Below are positions 17,030 through 26,247 of a stretch of 64,000 bases of DNA, in pieces. This stretch comes from an uncultured Lachnospiraceae bacterium (GTDB lineage Bacteria; Bacillota; Clostridia; Lachnospirales; Lachnospiraceae). A program made the position numbers and the translations under genes. The stretch lies in contig CAJTNT010000008.1 of the NCBI GenBank assembly GCA_910577785.1, positions 1 to 64,000 of the forward strand, given 5' to 3'. The notes beneath the pieces are model-generated. The model did not search any database, was not told the origin of the DNA, and saw only the letters and a program-made list of their open reading frames with translations. The first letter of the stretch is position 1. Each line of letters opens with the position of its first letter.

Positions 17030-20000
17030 TTATTCATTGTCGAAAACATTTACCAAGTTAGCAAAATCGTCTTCCAGCTCCAGCGCCATTTCCTCATCGC
17101 TCATCTCTGTATCATTATCTTCTTCTACATCTACAAGCTCTTCCTTCTCTTCGTTAAATTCCTGCTTGCTAAAGCCCATGGCTCCAAAAGATTCTTCCTC
17201 TTCAAAAGCAAAGTTGCGGTCGCCGGCAATAATGGCGTTCAGATCTGTATTGCCATATTCGCTGGTCTCCATCAGTTCTACTTCTTCGCGGTTCTCGTCC
17301 AGTACGCTTACATCCAGACCCAGGGACTGCAGCTCTTTCAGCAGTACCTTAAAGGACTCCGGAATGCCCGGCTCGGGAATGTTGTCGCCCTTAATGATGG
17401 CTTCATACGTCTTCACGCGCCCAATCACATCATCCGACTTGACCGTAAGGATTTCCTGGAGGGTATAGGATGCGCCATAGGCCTCCAGCGCCCAAACCTC
17501 CATCTCACCGAAACGCTGCCCGCCAAACTGCGCCTTGCCACCCAACGGCTGCTGGGTTACCAGTGAATACGGGCCTGTGGAACGGGCATGGATCTTGTCG
17601 TCTACCAAATGGTGCAGCTTCAGGTAATGCATATGCCCAATCGTAACCGGGCTGTCGAAATACTCCCCAGTCCTGCCGTCACGGAGCCTTACCTTGCCAT
17701 CACGGGAGAGGGGCACGCCCTTCCATACTTCCCGATGCGCCCGGTTCTCATACAAGTAATCCATCACTTCCGGAAGCAGTTCTTCTCTATGCTTTGCTTC
17801 AAATTCCTCCCAGGACAGGTTCACATAATCATTCGCCAGATCCAGGGTGTCCATAATGTCATTTTCCCTTGCGCCGTCAAATACCGGCGTCGCAATATTG
17901 AAGCCCAGAGCCTTCGCCGCAAGGCTTAAGTGGATCTCCAGCACCTGCCCGATATTCATACGGGACGGCACGCCCAGGGGGTTCAGCACGATATCCAACG
18001 GCCTGCCATTGGGCAGGAACGGCATATCCTCCACTGGAAGCACACGCGAAACCACACCCTTATTGCCGTGGCGGCCTGCCATCTTGTCACCTACAGAAAT
18101 CTTACGTTTCTGGGCAATATAAATGCGCACGGCCTGATTCACGCCCGGGGACAGCTCATCCCCATTTTCCCTGGTAAATACCTTAGCGTCCACCACAATG
18201 CCGTACTCTCCATGCGGCACCTTGAGCGAGGTGTCCCGGACTTCCCTGGCCTTCTCGCCAAAAATAGCCCGCAGAAGGCGTTCCTCTGCCGTCAGCTCTG
18301 TCTCACCCTTGGGGGTTACCTTCCCCACCAGGATATCCCCGGCGCGGACTTCCGCCCCAATGCGGATAATTCCCCTCTCATCCAGATCTTTCAACGCGTC
18401 ATCGCCAACGCCTGGAACGTCACGGGTAATTTCTTCCGGCCCCAGCTTGGTATCCCTGGCCTCCGCCTCATATTCCTCGATATGCACGGAGGTATAGACA
18501 TCTTCCTGCACCAGACGCTCACTGAGCAGAACCGCATCCTCATAGTTGTAACCCTCCCAAGTCATAAACCCAATCAGCGGATTCTTGCCCAAGGCAAGCT
18601 CCCCGTTGGAGGTAGAGGGCCCGTCTGCGATTACCTGTCCCTCTTCCACCCGCTCGCCCTTGTACACAATGGGGCGCTGGTTGTAGCAGTTAGACTGGTT
18701 GCTGCGGGAAAATTTCGTTAATTTGTATATATCCTTCTTGCCATCCTGCCTGCGGATGGTAATCTCATTGGAAATAGACCGCTCCACCACGCCTGCATGT
18801 TTGGCAACCACACATACGCCGGAGTCCACGGCCGCTTTCGTCTCCATCCCCGTCCCGACTGCCGGCGCTTCTGTCGTCAGCAGAGGCACGGCCTGACGCT
18901 GCATGTTAGACCCCATCAGGGCGCGGTTGGCATCGTCATTTTCCAGGAAAGGAATCAATGCCGTCGCCACGGAGAACACCATCTTCGGAGAAACGTCCAT
19001 GTAATCAAACATGGTCTTCTCATATTCCTGCGTCTCCTCGCGGTAGCGGCCAGACACAGAATTCCTCACAAAATGCCCCTCTGCATCCAGAGCTTCGTTT
19101 GCCTGAGCCACATGGTAATTGTCTTCTTCATCTGCCGTCATATATTCCACTTCATCCGTAACCCTTGGATTTTTGGGGTCTGACTTGTCAATCTTGCGGT
19201 AAGGCGCTTCCACAAATCCATAGTCGTTAATCCTCGCATACGTTGCCAGGGAGTTAATCAGGCCGATGTTGGGTCCTTCTGGTGTCTCAATCGGGCACAT
19301 CCTCCCATAGTGGGAATAATGCACGTCACGCACCTCAAACCCGGCGCGGTCCCTCGAAAGTCCGCCGGGCCCTAAAGCGGACAGACGGCGCTTGTGGGTC
19401 AGCTCGCCAAGAGGATTATTCTGATCCATAAACTGGGACAGCTGGGAAGAACCAAAAAACTCCTTAATCGCAGCCGTCACCGGCTTAATATTAATCAGGC
19501 TCTGCGGAGAAATCCCCTGCAGGTCCTGGGTCGTCATACGCTCGCGCACCACGCGCTCCATCCTCGAAAGGCCGATGCGGTACTGGTTCTGGAGCAGCTC
19601 CCCGACCGCACGGATGCGGCGGTTGCCCAAATGATCGATATCATCGTCATTTCCCAGCCCATACTCTAAATGCATATTATAATTAATTGAAGCCAAAATA
19701 TCTTCCCTGGTGATATGCTTCGGGATCAAATCCGCCGCGTTGCGGTGCAGGGCGTCCTTGCGTTCCTCCAAAGTCTCATTTTCTTCCAGTATTTTTTCCA
19801 GCACGGGGTAATATACTAGTTCTGTAATTCCCAGCTTCCTGGCTTCTGCCTTGTCAATGTCCACATAGTTGGTCACATCTACCATCATATTGGACAGTAC
19901 CTTGATATTGCGCTCTTCGCCCTGGATCCATACATAGGGAACGGCCGCATTCTGGATCTGGTCCGCCAGGCTGCGGCTCACGGTAGCGCCCTGCTCGGCA

Positions 20001-20923
20001 ATAATCTCGCCCGTGGAGGCATCCACTACATCTTCTGCCAGCGTCTGCCCATAGATGCGGTTGCGCAGAGACAGTTTTTTATTAAACTTATACCTTCCTA
20101 CCTTGGCCAGATCATAACGCCTGGGGTCAAAGAACATGGCATTAATCAGGCTCTCCGCGCTCTCCACAGTCAGCGGCTCGCCCGGCCTGATCTTCTTGTA
20201 CAGCTCCAGCAGGCCTTCATTGTAATTGGTGGCCACATCCTTGCCAAAGCTGGCGATAATCTTCGGCTCCTCGCCGAACAAATCTATAATCTCTTGGTTG
20301 GTCCCCAGCCCCAGCGCACGGATCAGCACGGTAACCGGAACCTTCCTCGTCCTATCTACGCGTACATAAAATACATCATTCGAATCTGTCTCGTATTCCA
20401 ACCATGCGCCACGGTTTGGAATTACGGTGCAGGAATACAGAGTCTTTCCAACCTTATCGTGTGCAATACCATAATATATGCCGGGAGAACGCACCAACTG
20501 GCTTACAATAACACGTTCCGCGCCGTTGATCACGAAAGTTCCCGTTTCTGTCATCAGAGGTAAATCGCCCATGAAGATCTCATAGTCTTTGACTTCTTCG
20601 ACTGCTTCTTTATTATAGAACCGGACTCTCACTTTCAGAGGCGCGGCATAAGTGGTGTCGCGCTCTTTGCATTCCGCGATGGAATACTTGACATCCTTTT
20701 CACACAGCGTGAAATCAATGAACTCCAGACTGAGCTGGCCGCTATAGTCTGCGATTGGGGAAATATCTGCAAATACTTCTTTCAATCCTTCGTTGATAAA
20801 CCAGTTATAAGAGTCTTTCTGAACCTCGATGAGATTCGGCATTTCCAATACTTCCTTTTGTCGCGAGTAACTCATACGAACGCTTTTTCCTGCTTTGACC
20901 GGACGTATTCTGTTTTTCTCCAT
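17030..20923 (-). CDS. rpoB: RNA polymerase beta subunit
   Basis: The product has 1297 residues from ATG 20923, with GAGAGGTGA upstream. Conserved blocks include the rifampicin-binding cluster (GSSQLSQFMDQNNPLGELTH, KRRLSALGPGG) and the catalytic-side GDKMAGRHGNKGVVS. The wild-type-looking cluster Q-F-M-D-Q...H-K-R-R-L-S-A-L suggests no classic rifampicin-resistance change. The C-terminus is acidic (EEDNDTEMSDEEMALELEDD). Unlike most Firmicutes, the genes upstream are not rplJ-rplL but a repeat-rich gap and a cell-wall gene, so this is an isolated rpoB-rpoC pair. Confidence 0.97.
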   Translation of the reverse strand: MEKNRIRPVKAGKSVRMSYSRQKEVLEMPNLIEVQKDSYNWFINEGLKEVFADISPIADYSGQLSLEFIDFTLCEKDVKYSIAECKERDTTYAAPLKVRVRFYNKEAVEEVKDYEIFMGDLPLMTETGTFVINGAERVIVSQLVRSPGIYYGIAHDKVGKTLYSCTVIPNRGAWLEYETDSNDVFYVRVDRTRKVPVTVLIRALGLGTNQEIIDLFGEEPKIIASFGKDVATNYNEGLLELYKKIRPGEPLTVESAESLINAMFFDPRRYDLAKVGRYKFNKKLSLRNRIYGQTLAEDVVDASTGEIIAEQGATVSRSLADQIQNAAVPYVWIQGEERNIKVLSNMMVDVTNYVDIDKAEARKLGITELVYYPVLEKILEENETLEERKDALHRNAADLIPKHITREDILASINYNMHLEYGLGNDDDIDHLGNRRIRAVGELLQNQYRIGLSRMERVVRERMTTQDLQGISPQSLINIKPVTAAIKEFFGSSQLSQFMDQNNPLGELTHKRRLSALGPGGLSRDRAGFEVRDVHYSHYGRMCPIETPEGPNIGLINSLATYARINDYGFVEAPYRKIDKSDPKNPRVTDEVEYMTADEEDNYHVAQANEALDAEGHFVRNSVSGRYREETQEYEKTMFDYMDVSPKMVFSVATALIPFLENDDANRALMGSNMQRQAVPLLTTEAPAVGTGMETKAAVDSGVCVVAKHAGVVERSISNEITIRRQDGKKDIYKLTKFSRSNQSNCYNQRPIVYKGERVEEGQVIADGPSTSNGELALGKNPLIGFMTWEGYNYEDAVLLSERLVQEDVYTSVHIEEYEAEARDTKLGPEEITRDVPGVGDDALKDLDERGIIRIGAEVRAGDILVGKVTPKGETELTAEERLLRAIFGEKAREVRDTSLKVPHGEYGIVVDAKVFTRENGDELSPGVNQAVRIYIAQKRKISVGDKMAGRHGNKGVVSRVLPVEDMPFLPNGRPLDIVLNPLGVPSRMNIGQVLEIHLSLAAKALGFNIATPVFDGARENDIMDTLDLANDYVNLSWEEFEAKHREELLPEVMDYLYENRAHREVWKGVPLSRDGKVRLRDGRTGEYFDSPVTIGHMHYLKLHHLVDDKIHARSTGPYSLVTQQPLGGKAQFGGQRFGEMEVWALEAYGASYTLQEILTVKSDDVIGRVKTYEAIIKGDNIPEPGIPESFKVLLKELQSLGLDVSVLDENREEVELMETSEYGNTDLNAIIAGDRNFAFEEEESFGAMGFSKQEFNEEKEELVDVEEDNDTEMSDEEMALELEDDFANLVNVFDNE

Positions 20924-20961
20924 TGACGCTTCACCTCTCGTTTTTATAGATTTCCTAGTAA

Positions 20962-21028
20962 GGAACTGTAGAAAAATAACTTGTACAGATACAGATTACA
21001 AATGTATAAGTTATTTTCCTACAGTTCC
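20962..21028. repeat. Palindromic element D upstream of rpoB
   Basis: GGAACTGTAGAAAAATAAC at the left and GTTATTTTCCTACAGTTCC at the right are near-perfect inverted repeats of about 26 bases enclosing a 15-base centre. It lies about 40 bases upstream of the rpoB start, so the messenger leader may contain it. A half copy (AAAGTTATTTCTTGACAGTT) lies at 62266-62288. Confidence 0.7.
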
Positions 21029-21112
21029 GAAATAGGTATACGTTACCACAATAGTGCATCCTATATGATAGCACACGGGGGAAAGCTGTGTCAAGGGGGA
21101 ATTTTAAAAGAT

Positions 21113-21191
21113 ATTACTCCGGCGGTTAAATATCGCACCAGAGGGAGATTTGGGCAAGTAAGATGGTACGATATTTAACCGCCGGAGCAAT
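21113..21191 (-). repeat. MITE-like element A, short copy
   Basis: Inverted ends ATTACTCCGGCGGTTAAATA and its partner TATTTAACCGCCGGAGCAAT flank a 30-base core. Read on the minus strand it matches the first 50 and last 30 bases of the longer copy at 40244-40404, lacking about 80 internal bases. TCTG at the junction occurs at both breakpoints in the long copy, suggesting a deletion between short repeats. No coding capacity. Confidence 0.8.
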
Positions 21192-21219
21192 AGTATAACT
21201 TTGTTACTATTCGTTACAA

Positions 21220-21375
21220 ATTCACGGTTTGGGAATGCGCCAAACTGTGCGTTCCGTGAAAACATGCCCTGTGGGTATCTCCTCTATGCGCAGAAAAGAG
21301 GCGCAATACAGAGGATATGATACAGGGATGAGGGGCTTTTTTGCGCAGCAAAACTCTAAAGATCACCCTGAATTG
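21220..21375 (+). repeat. Dispersed repeat B region
   Basis: This gap after the ddl-murF stop holds two blocks found elsewhere. TGTGCGTTCCGTGAAAACAT (21246-21266) recurs at 25851-25871 with one change. TTTTTTGCGCAGCAAAACTC through CCCTGAATTGTTA (21337-21375) recurs inverted at 51186-51235. A hairpin CACGGTTTGG/CCAAACTGTG lies at its start. It looks like relics of a small mobile repeat. Confidence 0.5.
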
Positions 21376-23940
21376 TTACGGTTCGCGACTTTCCGAGCCT
21401 GAATCGTAACCAAACTTTTCTATAATAGCCTGCACAATCTTGGGGTAATCCATGAAATGGGAGGCCTTGACCAGTACGGTATCGCCTTCCTGCAGGTATT
21501 TTAGAAGCGCCGGCAACATCTCCTGCTTATCTTCATAGTGGAAGACCTCGCACCAGTCGTTGGTATCACGGGCTCCCTGCGCCATCTCCTCAGAAAGAGA
21601 ACCGGAGCAGAATAAAGCATCAATTTGCTGTTCAGCTACATAGGCGCCTACTTTATAATGGAGGCGTTTTTCATTTTCTCCCAGCTCGCCCATATCCCCC
21701 AGGACAGCTACCTTCCTTGCCAGGCCGTTACTCAGCACATCAATGGAAGCTTTCATGGACACCGGGTTGGCGTTGTAACAATCGTCAATCAGCAGGAGGC
21801 CGCCTGTCTCGATCAGGTTCGTGCGCCCGCCGATGGTTTCCACATGGGCAATGCCAGATTTGATTTTCTCTAAATCCATGCCCAGGGAAAGTGCAACGCC
21901 AACTGCTGCCATCGCATTGAAAATATTATGCTGCCCTGGCAGCGGGATATGCGCCTCTATGCTTCCCTGGGGCGTATGGATCGAGGCATCCATCCCTTTT
22001 AAGCCGTAGTTCTTGATGTGATCCGCATAGATTTGCGGCCGCGGGCAACGTCCCTGGAGTATTGCCTCCGTTTCATCCACCTCGCCCTGAAGCAGAGGAT
22101 TGGCGGGATACTCAGCGGCAGAGCCTTCCTGGCGGAAGCCATAAAAGACAGGACGGACGCCTTTTACCTCTTTGATGCCAGCAAGCTTATCATCCTCCCC
22201 ATTCAGGATAATATGCGCATTGGGCTTCAGGTAATCGAAAATCTCGCTTTTGGCCTTGAGGATGCCATCCCTAGTCTTGAGGTTTTCTAAGTGGCAGATG
22301 CCGATATTGGTCATAACACAGATATCCGGCTTGGCCATTTCCGCCAGGCGGTGCATTTCCCCGAAATCAGAAATTCCCATTTCCACGACCGCCGCTTCAT
22401 GCTCCCCGCGGATGCGCAGCAATGTTAAAGGCAGCCCTATCTCATTGTTGAAATTGCCTGCTGTTTTCAGGACATTATATTTTTCAGCAAGGACAGAGGC
22501 AATCATCTCCTTAGTGCTGGTCTTGCCCACGCTCCCAGTAATGCCAATAATCGGGATCGTTAGCTGCTCCCTATAAAATCTGGCAATGTCCTTCAGCGCC
22601 TGCTGGGTAGAGGGCACAATGATGCAAGGCCTCTGGCAGTGTTCCTGAGGATCCTCAGAAAGGACTGCCGCCGCGCCTTTTGCAATTGCCTGGGGAATGA
22701 AATCGTGGCCGTCAACCCTGGCGCCCTTTATCGGAATATACAAAAACCCTTCCTCTACCAGACGGCTATCTGTGACTGCCCCCTTTATCTCTGTCTGCAG
22801 CTCTGTTTCATCTCCCAGATACGTTCCATGGCAGGCTTTGGCAATATTCTCCAGGGTCATGTTCTTCATGGTTCCTGCTTTTGCCCCAGCCTCCCTTCTT
22901 TTCAGGGATATGCGGATAATTTCCTCACAGAGCTGCCCAAAGTCCATACCTACCGCCTGAGCCTCCTGCGGCAGCAGGCTAGTCGGGGTCATGCCCGGAA
23001 GCGTGTTGGCCTCCAGGCAGTACAGGCTTCCGTTTTCATCCATCAGGAAATCCATGCGCGAATACGTATCCAGCCCCAGCGCCTGCGCCACCTGCTCCGC
23101 ATACCGCTGCATTCTGGACGAAACCTGTATTGGCAGGTCAGCAGGGCACGTTTCCACGGCTCCGCCCTGGGAATATTTATTTTTATAATTGTAAAATCCG
23201 TCTACAGGAGCAATCTCAATCACTGGCAGCGCTCTGCCCTCCATCACGCCGACAGAAAATTCCCTGCCCTTAATGTACTCTTCCAGGATAACTTCCTCTT
23301 CCCAGCGGAAGGCGGCTTGCAGAGCTTCACGGTATTCCTCCTTCGTCCGCACAATGGAAATTCCCACGCTGGAACCGCCGCAGCAAGGCTTTACCACGCA
23401 GGGCAGGGACAGGCCTGTCTTCTCAAAATCCCATTGGGCATGCGTTTGTTCCATCGTAATTCCGGCGGGCGTAGGGATGCTATTTTCCAGAAACAGGCGT
23501 TTTGATATCCCCTTATTCATTGCAAGAGCGCTGCCCAGATACCCCGCCCCTGTATATCGGATGCCAAATAAATCAAAAGCCGCCTGAATCCTCCCATCTT
23601 CCCCATTCTCTCCATGAAGCGCCAAAAACACAATATCCGCCATCCGGCACAATGCAATCACATTAGGCCCAATCAGGCAACTGCTCTGATCCTTCCTGCT
23701 CTTCCTGACAGCATCTAAATCCGGCGCCTGGGCAGAAATCCCCGCGGGCTTTACGCTTACCTCCAGGGAACGTTCAAAGATCCCTGCCAAGTTTTCTTCC
23801 TTGTCACTATATCCCATAAACACATCCAGCAGGATTACCTTATGCCCTCGTTCCCGCAAGGCATCCGCCACTCCTCTGCCTGTGACAAAAGACACGTCCC
23901 TCTCTGTACTCAGACCCCCTGCCAATACCACAATGTTCAT
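21376..23940 (-). CDS. ddl-murF: Fused D-Ala-D-Ala ligase / MurF
   Basis: The product is 854 residues in one uninterrupted frame, with AAGGAGGAAGGA before ATG 23940. Residues 1-350 are D-alanine-D-alanine ligase: LHGENGEDG, ATP-grasp KPCCGGSSVG (184-193), omega-loop FYNYKNKY (249-256, the Tyr-Lys form of D-Ala-D-Ala rather than vancomycin-resistance ligases) and EANTLPGMTPTS. Residues 358-854 are MurF, which joins D-Ala-D-Ala to the UDP-MurNAc tripeptide: P-loop GITGSVGKTS (466-475), FNNEIGLPLTLL and DDCYNANPVSMKAS. A short linker (REAGAKAGT) and a Met at the MurF start mark the joint. One polypeptide thus makes and consumes the dipeptide. The usual state is two separate genes, often adjacent. 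Confidence 0.95.
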   Translation of the reverse strand: MNIVVLAGGLSTERDVSFVTGRGVADALRERGHKVILLDVFMGYSDKEENLAGIFERSLEVSVKPAGISAQAPDLDAVRKSRKDQSSCLIGPNVIALCRMADIVFLALHGENGEDGRIQAAFDLFGIRYTGAGYLGSALAMNKGISKRLFLENSIPTPAGITMEQTHAQWDFEKTGLSLPCVVKPCCGGSSVGISIVRTKEEYREALQAAFRWEEEVILEEYIKGREFSVGVMEGRALPVIEIAPVDGFYNYKNKYSQGGAVETCPADLPIQVSSRMQRYAEQVAQALGLDTYSRMDFLMDENGSLYCLEANTLPGMTPTSLLPQEAQAVGMDFGQLCEEIIRISLKRREAGAKAGTMKNMTLENIAKACHGTYLGDETELQTEIKGAVTDSRLVEEGFLYIPIKGARVDGHDFIPQAIAKGAAAVLSEDPQEHCQRPCIIVPSTQQALKDIARFYREQLTIPIIGITGSVGKTSTKEMIASVLAEKYNVLKTAGNFNNEIGLPLTLLRIRGEHEAAVVEMGISDFGEMHRLAEMAKPDICVMTNIGICHLENLKTRDGILKAKSEIFDYLKPNAHIILNGEDDKLAGIKEVKGVRPVFYGFRQEGSAAEYPANPLLQGEVDETEAILQGRCPRPQIYADHIKNYGLKGMDASIHTPQGSIEAHIPLPGQHNIFNAMAAVGVALSLGMDLEKIKSGIAHVETIGGRTNLIETGGLLLIDDCYNANPVSMKASIDVLSNGLARKVAVLGDMGELGENEKRLHYKVGAYVAEQQIDALFCSGSLSEEMAQGARDTNDWCEVFHYEDKQEMLPALLKYLQEGDTVLVKASHFMDYPKIVQAIIEKFGYDSGSESREP

Positions 23941-24072
23941 TGTTATCCTTCCTCCTTACCTGTCACCATACTTTTGGGGCAGCCTTCTGCCACGCGGGAA
24001 AGCTGCCGCTTTGTCCAAATTATGTTCAACAGATATCTTATACTATTTTATTCTCTGTGGCAATCTTTTGAC

Positions 24073-24104
24073 ATCAAAAAAAGTGGGCGAACCCACTTTT
24101 TTAT
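24073..24104 (-). terminator. Rho-independent terminator after the SleB-like gene
   Basis: On the minus strand AAGTGGG-TTCG-CCCACTT is followed by a run of T. A- and T-runs on both sides make it potentially bidirectional. It lies about 25 bases past the stop codon. Confidence 0.85.
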
Positions 24105-24123
24105 AATAAAAAGCATATTTTGT

Positions 24124-25662
24124 TTAGAAAAACATATGATTGCCAATTACAATCCCGCCAGCGCCCGGAACTGCCCTTCTGAAATTAAGGGCGCCTCCTA
24201 CATTGCTTGCGCCGTTAATGGCTTCCTGGGCTGCCTGCATGCAGCTGCCAGAAATACTGCCGCTTGCCAATACGCTTGCCAGTGCGCCAGAAGATGCCGG
24301 CGTAAACTGGCCGCCCTGATAAATCACGCCCGAAATACTTCCTGCATATCCCGCACGCAAACGATTCATAACCACCGCGCCAACTGCCAGCTGCCCTTCA
24401 TAAGGCTCGCCGCCTGCCTCGCACTGGATCAATGCGCCCAATAACGTCACTTCATCATAAGATGCGCTGACCGCGCCACTCTGGCTTGTGCCGCTCTCCT
24501 GCTGCTGTGCGGCCTGCTCCTGCCTTGCCCGCTCCGCCTCTTCTGCTTCCGCTGCGGCAATGGCTGCTAATTCTTCTTCAATGGAAATTGCTTTCCCCAG
24601 CTCTAACTCTGTATTTACATAATCTGCGCTGACATAACCGCTGCCCTCTTCCGTCTTTACGGCAATCCAGCCTTCTTTTTGTTCTGCTTCTGTATCTACT
24701 TCCAGCTTGCCGCCCTCTTCCATTACGTCCAAAATACCCGTTTCTTCCGAAGAAGACGCGTCAGACCGCACTCTGACACCACCGGTAGATGCAACTGCAT
24801 AAGTGGTTCCCACTTCATTTGCAAGCCCTTCCGCTTCCAGGCCAGTGACACAGAACTCATTCTTCACATAGCCTTCTACGTCGCCAGAACGAATCTTTGT
24901 CCAAGTATCGCCTTTTTCCTCAATCGTTGCCAGTGCGCCTTTGTAAAGCTTGCCTGCCACCTCAGACTCGTCAGAAGCTTCGGTACGGATATTCAAATAC
25001 TCATCCACATTTGGCAAAAGCTTCGATGCCCATGGGGAAACCTCTTCATTTTTTGTCTCCAGCAGCCCAACCTGAACCTCTGCCCCTTCCTGGGTATCCT
25101 CGTTGCCTGCTTCCTCTTTCTTGCCGGAAGCTACTTGTGTCTCATCTGCCTCTACATCATCTGTTTTTGCTTCTTCGGATGCTTCTGTCCCTTGCTGGGA
25201 TGCGCCCGGCGCTTCCTGGTTTTCTTCTGGGGCGCTCTGGGCTTCCTGATTTTCTTCTGAAGCGCTCTGGGCATTCTGATCTTCTTCTGAAGCGCTCCGG
25301 ACATTCTGATCTTCTTCTGAAGTGCTCAATGCTTTCTGGTTCTTTTTAGAATCTTCTATCTTTTCTATTTTATCCACTCCAGAAACTACTTTTGCATTGG
25401 CAGCCATTTTGTTTTCTAACACGGCTACTTTTTGCTGGGAAGCTTCCTTCTGGGCAATTGCTTCTTCTGCCGCAGCCAACGCTGCTGCCATCGCTCCCTC
25501 TGTCCTGTCAAAATACCTGATGGGTTCTGCTGCTAATTCTATCGCCTGGCTACGATGCTGTGTCCCAAATGCTGCCTTTGTGCCACAGACTGAGGAAAGT
25601 GTCAGTGCTAATGAAAACGTTACAACAATTCCACTTCCCATAACCTTCTTATCGAATTTCAT
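24124..25662 (-). CDS. Secreted SH3 / SleB-like cell-wall hydrolase
   Basis: The product has 512 residues from ATG 25662, with AGGAGG upstream. Residues 1-31 are a signal peptide. Residues about 105-160 are acidic repeats of about 10 residues (SASEEDQNAQ and variants), then a low-complexity acidic linker. Two bacterial SH3 domains follow (about 218-275, LNIRTEASDESEVAGKLYKG; and 290-350, VRVRSDASSSEETG), then a Glu/Ala-rich coiled linker. The C-terminal 105 residues match the SleB/CwlJ hydrolase family (LLGALIQCEAGGEPYEGQLA, VVMNRL). Its catalytic Glu is expected in CEAGGE. It probably remodels peptidoglycan, in spores or vegetative wall. Confidence 0.88.
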   Translation of the reverse strand: MKFDKKVMGSGIVVTFSLALTLSSVCGTKAAFGTQHRSQAIELAAEPIRYFDRTEGAMAAALAAAEEAIAQKEASQQKVAVLENKMAANAKVVSGVDKIEKIEDSKKNQKALSTSEEDQNVRSASEEDQNAQSASEENQEAQSAPEENQEAPGASQQGTEASEEAKTDDVEADETQVASGKKEEAGNEDTQEGAEVQVGLLETKNEEVSPWASKLLPNVDEYLNIRTEASDESEVAGKLYKGALATIEEKGDTWTKIRSGDVEGYVKNEFCVTGLEAEGLANEVGTTYAVASTGGVRVRSDASSSEETGILDVMEEGGKLEVDTEAEQKEGWIAVKTEEGSGYVSADYVNTELELGKAISIEEELAAIAAAEAEEAERARQEQAAQQQESGTSQSGAVSASYDEVTLLGALIQCEAGGEPYEGQLAVGAVVMNRLRAGYAGSISGVIYQGGQFTPASSGALASVLASGSISGSCMQAAQEAINGASNVGGALNFRRAVPGAGGIVIGNHMFF

Positions 25663-25689
25663 TTCAACCTCCTGATTTTCACATAACAT

Positions 25690-26247
25690 ATATGAAGAGC
25701 TTATACGTTATTTTATTCAAATTTATTACATTTGTTACAAATTTATTACAATATAGCAGAGTTGTTGTAACTTGTCAAGGGTTTTTGTAAAATTTCTTGT
25801 TGGCGGGGGGGAAGAAGGGTTACGATTTACGGCTCAGAAACGCGCTGCAGTGTGCGTTCCGTGAGAACATGATTCAGGAGTGAGGGGCGATTTTTGTGTG
25901 GGTTTTTATGGGGAATTGGTCATACGGAACGCTGTGGAAACGGGCTGAAAGCCGCTACATTCCCCTGCAATGTCGGAGATTTACTGTTATGTGAAAAATA
26001 TTTATCTAAGAAATGTGTTGCTGCAGAAGTCGCAATCCGAGGCGATATTTAGAGTTGTCCTGTGGAAGTGGATGGATTTGTAGATATTAAGAGAAGAAAT
26101 CAACATTTTCTATGTTGGTTTTCATTCGCAGCGTTTCGTTCCCCAGAGCGCCGCTCCATCTGCGTAGGGGCGGCACCGCGAACCAACGTCCGTTTTGCCG
26201 CCTATCCCCACAGATATCATAACAACTGGAAGTCCTCCTCCGAAGCA
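25690..26247. other. Gene-free gap with repeat relics
   Basis: The first 110 bases are AT-rich with ACAAATTTATTACA repeated twice, probably the promoter and leader region of the SleB-like gene. TGTGCGTTCCGTGAGAACAT at 25851-25871 is a copy of repeat B. Bases 26100-26220 are a GC-rich block resembling other dispersed repeats here. The longest frame (26062-26262) looks non-coding. No terminator for pgi was recognised. Confidence 0.5.

Noticed and set aside
16920..17060. A longer RpoC start at GTG 17020
   Set aside because: The GTG overlaps the ribosome site; ATG 17011 has proper spacing.
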